16,754 nt of DNA from an uncultured Eubacterium sp. (GTDB taxonomy: Bacteria > Bacillota > Clostridia > Lachnospirales > Lachnospiraceae): NCBI GenBank assembly GCA_910579145.1, contig CAJTTQ010000046.1, positions 5,169 to 21,922 on the forward strand, in the 5' to 3' direction. Below the pieces are notes generated by a model. That model was not told the origin of the DNA and searched no databases. It saw only the letters and a list, made by a program, of their open reading frames with translations. This document shows, in pieces, positions 14,249 through 16,754 of this stretch; within the stretch, counting starts at the first letter, position 1, and each line of letters begins with the position of its first letter. A program made the position numbers and the translations under genes.

Positions 14249-14297
14249 TTTGAAACTTTTGGTAATAATTGACAGACTATTTGCTAAGTGCTATTCT
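14246..14297 (+). promoter_or_regulatory. Promoter P2 with the conserved upstream block, for the 512-aa protein gene
   Basis: TTGACA (14269-14274) is followed after 17 bp by TATTCT (14292-14297), preceded by TGC (extended -10). Bases 14246-14274, including CTTTTGGTAATAATTGACA, match 10675-10702 apart from one extra A. The spacers between -35 and -10 differ in sequence, so the conservation is confined to functional positions. The leader to the start at 14466 is about 160 nt and contains a 15-codon frame (ATG 14353 to TGA 14400, MISQMCQGGIKNVCF) behind GGAAGG, which is weakly supported. Confidence 0.75.
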
Positions 14298-14465
14298 AAT
14301 AAAAAAATGTAAGGGCATAGATTAACATAAGAAGTGTAGTCTCGGAAGGTCGATGATAAGTCAAATGTGTCAGGGTGGAATAAAAAATGTTTGTTTTTGA
14401 GTTGTTTTCGGACCGTGGTTAGAAAAAACAATAGTGGATCAGGTCAGGAAGGGGGGTGACTATAG

Positions 14466-16004
14466 TTGAAAAGGACAGTTATACTGCCGGTAAATCCAAC
14501 CCCCATCGTGACATCGTTTTCATATTACGCTTTTTTGCAGAGTATCATTTCGGCGGAAGAACGAGTGGGAAAAGTGTTTGCGCGTTTTCAAATGATCGGG
14601 TCACCGTACTCGGATTGGAGCATCGGCGGAAATGTGGTGAAAGTGGATGAAAATGCGTTTTGTGGAGAGTCGCAGGATGAGTTTCGGAGAGATTGTAATG
14701 GTTATATCATCAGGGAAATGAGGGAATCCGATTACATAGATATCCAGGTTGATTTTCAGCAATATACGAATCCGTGGGCAGCAGTAAACGTTTTTATCAG
14801 CGATGATCCGGATCATGTACTGATGGGGGATGAGGCTTATCTGTACAGGTTCGGTCATTTTGTCTATACCGGGATTGCCCTGTATGGCTCTGGGAAAAAG
14901 ATCACTGTGCCGGTGGAACGGTATCAGGAGCCATACCGACTCGTTATCAAAAGGGAAGGGGCACGTCTCGAATTCTTTTCCGGTGAGGAAGAGATAAAAA
15001 GAAAAGCGGCATGTGAACTAGGCTGCCATACGAAACCTCTGTATTTGGGAGTTCAGGTAAAACATGGACAGAATTCCTATTTTCCCTGGCTGTTTTCGAA
15101 TTTTATCCAGTTGGGCTGCGATGTGGACAACCCTGATCGCAGGCTGGATTATGTATTTGGAATCTCCAAGCACTGGGAGAACAGCGACATAACGTATTTT
15201 CTCGATAAGAACCGTTTTACGGGAGACGAGATCGCGCATATGGGAGGGATCAAATACCTTCTGTACTGCCTGAAACGGGGAAAATATATAGAAGCTAAGA
15301 TTGACCAGTACTATATCAAAGAGCGGGAAGAGTTTTGGAATACGCATCATTATCACCAAAATCTGATCTACGGGGCGGACGAGAAGAAAAAGTTATGTTT
15401 CCTTTTGGGATACGATCAGAAAGGAAAGGTTCAGGAAATGGAGATTTCTTTCTCGGATCTGGAAAAATCGTTGAAACGAAGAGGGGACATTGTATATAAG
15501 ACGATTCAATACGAGCAGGATGGACATTTTTATCAGTTCTCCCCGGAGTATTTCAGGGAAATGCTGTACCAGTATCTGTATTCTGTGGATAGCTGCTTTT
15601 ATTATCGGAACACAGAAGCGAGGGATCCAAGGCATTATGGAGTATCTGTTTATGAGGAACTAAAAAGCGAAAAAGGAGTACAGGTTTTGATCGCTGACCG
15701 CCGTGTCGCGCATGTGCTTTGGGAACATAAGCAGATCATGTGTGAGAGGATCCGCTTTCTGATAAGTGGAAAGTATTTGCCGGATGGCTCGGAATATTTA
15801 TATGAGGGGATGCAGGAGATCGGGCGCATGGTATTTGACCTGAAAAATATACTGTTAAAGTACCAGATGCGTCCGCAGCGGGCTAATGTGCAGACGATAC
15901 AGGAGCGGTTGTCTGAGATTCAGATAAAAGAGGCCGGCTGTTTACGGGATCTGTATGATAGCATTTTATCATCCCTGCCCGCAAAGGGAAACGGGGAAGA
16001 TTAA
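14466..16004 (+). CDS. Unrecognised 512-aa cytoplasmic protein, possible BtrH/C39-like C-terminal half
   Basis: I do not recognise this gene firmly. It has no signal peptide or membrane helix. The N-terminal half (about 1-220) is beta-rich, with segments such as YIDIQVDFQQYTNPWAAVNV, PYRLVIKREGARLEFFSG and PLYLGVQVKHGQNSYFPW, resembling a concanavalin-like sandwich. The second half has a helix (GGIKYLLYCLKRGKYIEAKI), then IDQYYI (279-284) and HYHQNLIYGADEKKKLCFLL (H297, Y302-G303, D305), which recall the His/GyD strand of BtrH_N and C39-like acyl or peptide processing enzymes; a catalytic Cys is not evident. The start is TTG 14466, six bases after AAGGGGGGTGA; no ATG fits that binding site. 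Its promoter block is shared with the CBM2-helveticin gene, suggesting co-regulation. Confidence 0.8.
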   Translation: MKRTVILPVNPTPIVTSFSYYAFLQSIISAEERVGKVFARFQMIGSPYSDWSIGGNVVKVDENAFCGESQDEFRRDCNGYIIREMRESDYIDIQVDFQQYTNPWAAVNVFISDDPDHVLMGDEAYLYRFGHFVYTGIALYGSGKKITVPVERYQEPYRLVIKREGARLEFFSGEEEIKRKAACELGCHTKPLYLGVQVKHGQNSYFPWLFSNFIQLGCDVDNPDRRLDYVFGISKHWENSDITYFLDKNRFTGDEIAHMGGIKYLLYCLKRGKYIEAKIDQYYIKEREEFWNTHHYHQNLIYGADEKKKLCFLLGYDQKGKVQEMEISFSDLEKSLKRRGDIVYKTIQYEQDGHFYQFSPEYFREMLYQYLYSVDSCFYYRNTEARDPRHYGVSVYEELKSEKGVQVLIADRRVAHVLWEHKQIMCERIRFLISGKYLPDGSEYLYEGMQEIGRMVFDLKNILLKYQMRPQRANVQTIQERLSEIQIKEAGCLRDLYDSILSSLPAKGNGED

Positions 16005-16103
16005 GTGATTTGTGAATGAAATAGAATGAGAACATCCTGTAGAAATGCAGGTTGTGGCGTATGAGGAAAGCCAATAGAAAAATAAAAAGAAAGGATGAGA
16101 AGT

Positions 16104-16724
16104 ATGAAAATTGTAGGAAAGAGGTTGTTGTGTATCGTTTTAGCGGTGGCAATGTTCAGCTTCAGTTTACAGGATTTTGAAGTAGATACTTATGCAGCAG
16201 AACAGGAAGTGTCAGTGACAAGCCAAAGTACAGACGATTCTCAGAGACAGGTTGCGCCGGAAGGACCGGATATCAACAGAGAGGAAGCAAAAGATATCGC
16301 GAAATTCCAGGTAGACGAAACGCTCAAAAATCAGGAAACGGAGTGGAAAGAAGGCACTAAGATCAGAAAAGTGTACAATCTGTATAATGAGAAGGAAGAG
16401 ATATGCGCGTATGCGGTTGAGCTGAAAAATGGGACAAAAGATGCGGGGTATGTTGTTGTAGGGGCAGTAGAGGAGAATCCGCCAGTCATAGAGTTTCGGA
16501 CATCGGGAAAGTTTCTTGATGAAGGGCTTCAGAGTGACGAGTATCTTTTATACGATGGCGGCATAAGTTATTATAAGGTAGATAAAGATACGAAAGAGGC
16601 AACGAATATAGAAACGGATAAAGAGCATTTTTCTTTGGACGATATTGAAGGAGAGGGGGAAGAGTCTGGGAAAGAAAGTGAAAAGCCTGCTAATAAAAAG
16701 TCAAGTGTTTTTTTGAAAAAATAG
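16104..16724 (+). CDS. Secreted protein resembling a cysteine-protease propeptide, stops after a T7/A6 run
   Basis: A 206-residue product from ATG 16104 (AAAGG nine bases upstream; the in-frame ATG 16095 has its GG immediately adjacent and is a poor start). A signal peptide (about 1-31, TYAA-EQ) is followed by a domain at 55-165 with INREEAKDIAKFQVDETL, KVYNLYNEKEEICAYAVEL, DAGYVVVGAVEENPPVIEF and LLYDGGISYYKVD. This pattern (Tyr/Leu-Tyr, AYAV, GYVVVGA, P-IEF) resembles the Spi/streptopain-type propeptide found ahead of secreted C10 or C39 cysteine peptidases. An acidic linker (about 177-194) follows. The frame ends at TAG 16722 right after T7 (16708-16714) and A6 (16716-16721); the -1 frame continues open with EKIERNFVLTFGH to the window edge. 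A truncated, frameshifted or recoded precursor of a larger protein is likely. Confidence 0.7.
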   Translation: MKIVGKRLLCIVLAVAMFSFSLQDFEVDTYAAEQEVSVTSQSTDDSQRQVAPEGPDINREEAKDIAKFQVDETLKNQETEWKEGTKIRKVYNLYNEKEEICAYAVELKNGTKDAGYVVVGAVEENPPVIEFRTSGKFLDEGLQSDEYLLYDGGISYYKVDKDTKEATNIETDKEHFSLDDIEGEGEESGKESEKPANKKSSVFLKK

Positions 16725-16754
16725 AAAGAAATTTTGTTTTGACTTTTGGGCATA

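Noticed and set aside
14456..14650. GTG 14456 frame overlapping the 512-aa gene start
   Set aside because: The frame ends after 64 codons inside the long gene and its GTG is part of the ribosome binding site of TTG 14466.
16033..16054. Hairpin CCTG/CAGG between the 512-aa gene and the last gene as a terminator
   Set aside because: Only four paired bases, then a mismatch, and no T-run afterwards.

Overview
The window looks like chromosome of an anaerobic, plant-polysaccharide-using Firmicute of the Clostridia, most likely Lachnospiraceae. This is inferred from gene content (clostridial feoA-feoA-feoB with the small Cys-rich FeoB partner, a GH10 xylanase with a ricin-like module, BspA-type leucine-rich repeats), strong AGGAGG ribosome binding sites and TTGACA/TATAAT-type promoters. 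I saw no rRNA, tRNA, CRISPR array, integrase or transposase.

Region 1 (1-3780) is an iron module. A DtxR/MntR-type repressor (N-terminus only, minus strand) is divergent from feoA-feoA-feoB and a 46-residue FeoB-associated Cys-rich membrane protein. A 34-bp dyad covers the -10 of the feo promoter and is the obvious operator candidate. A ferritin-like di-iron protein follows, and its start codon sits directly after the T-run of a strong hairpin.

Region 2 (3781-8713) holds a minus-strand pair (membrane-anchored DUF4474-like protein and calcineurin-like phosphoesterase, overlapping by 26 nt). Divergent from it is a stand-alone DUF262 plus HNH protein of the GmrSD/SspE type, a probable anti-phage nuclease, followed closely by a fructosamine-kinase-family gene.

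Region 3 (8714-16754) is a run of mostly secreted proteins: a GH10 xylanase with a ricin/CBM13-like tail; a protein with two CBM2-like modules joined to a helveticin-J-like (class III bacteriocin) domain; a BspA-type LRR protein with a Listeria-Bacteroides repeat; an unrecognised cytoplasmic 512-residue protein; and a signal-peptide protein resembling a cysteine-protease propeptide.

The most interesting points are in region 3. The CBM2-helveticin gene is cut by one in-frame TAA in the middle of its conserved domain, with the reading frame otherwise intact for another 229 codons. Its promoter shares a nearly identical 28/29-bp block, at the same spacing, with the promoter of the unknown 512-residue protein, so the two genes are probably co-regulated. 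The last gene stops just after a T7/A6 homopolymer that forms a T_TTT_TTG slippery heptamer, and the -1 frame beyond it is open to the end of the window. All family assignments come from reading motifs by eye; no search was run.
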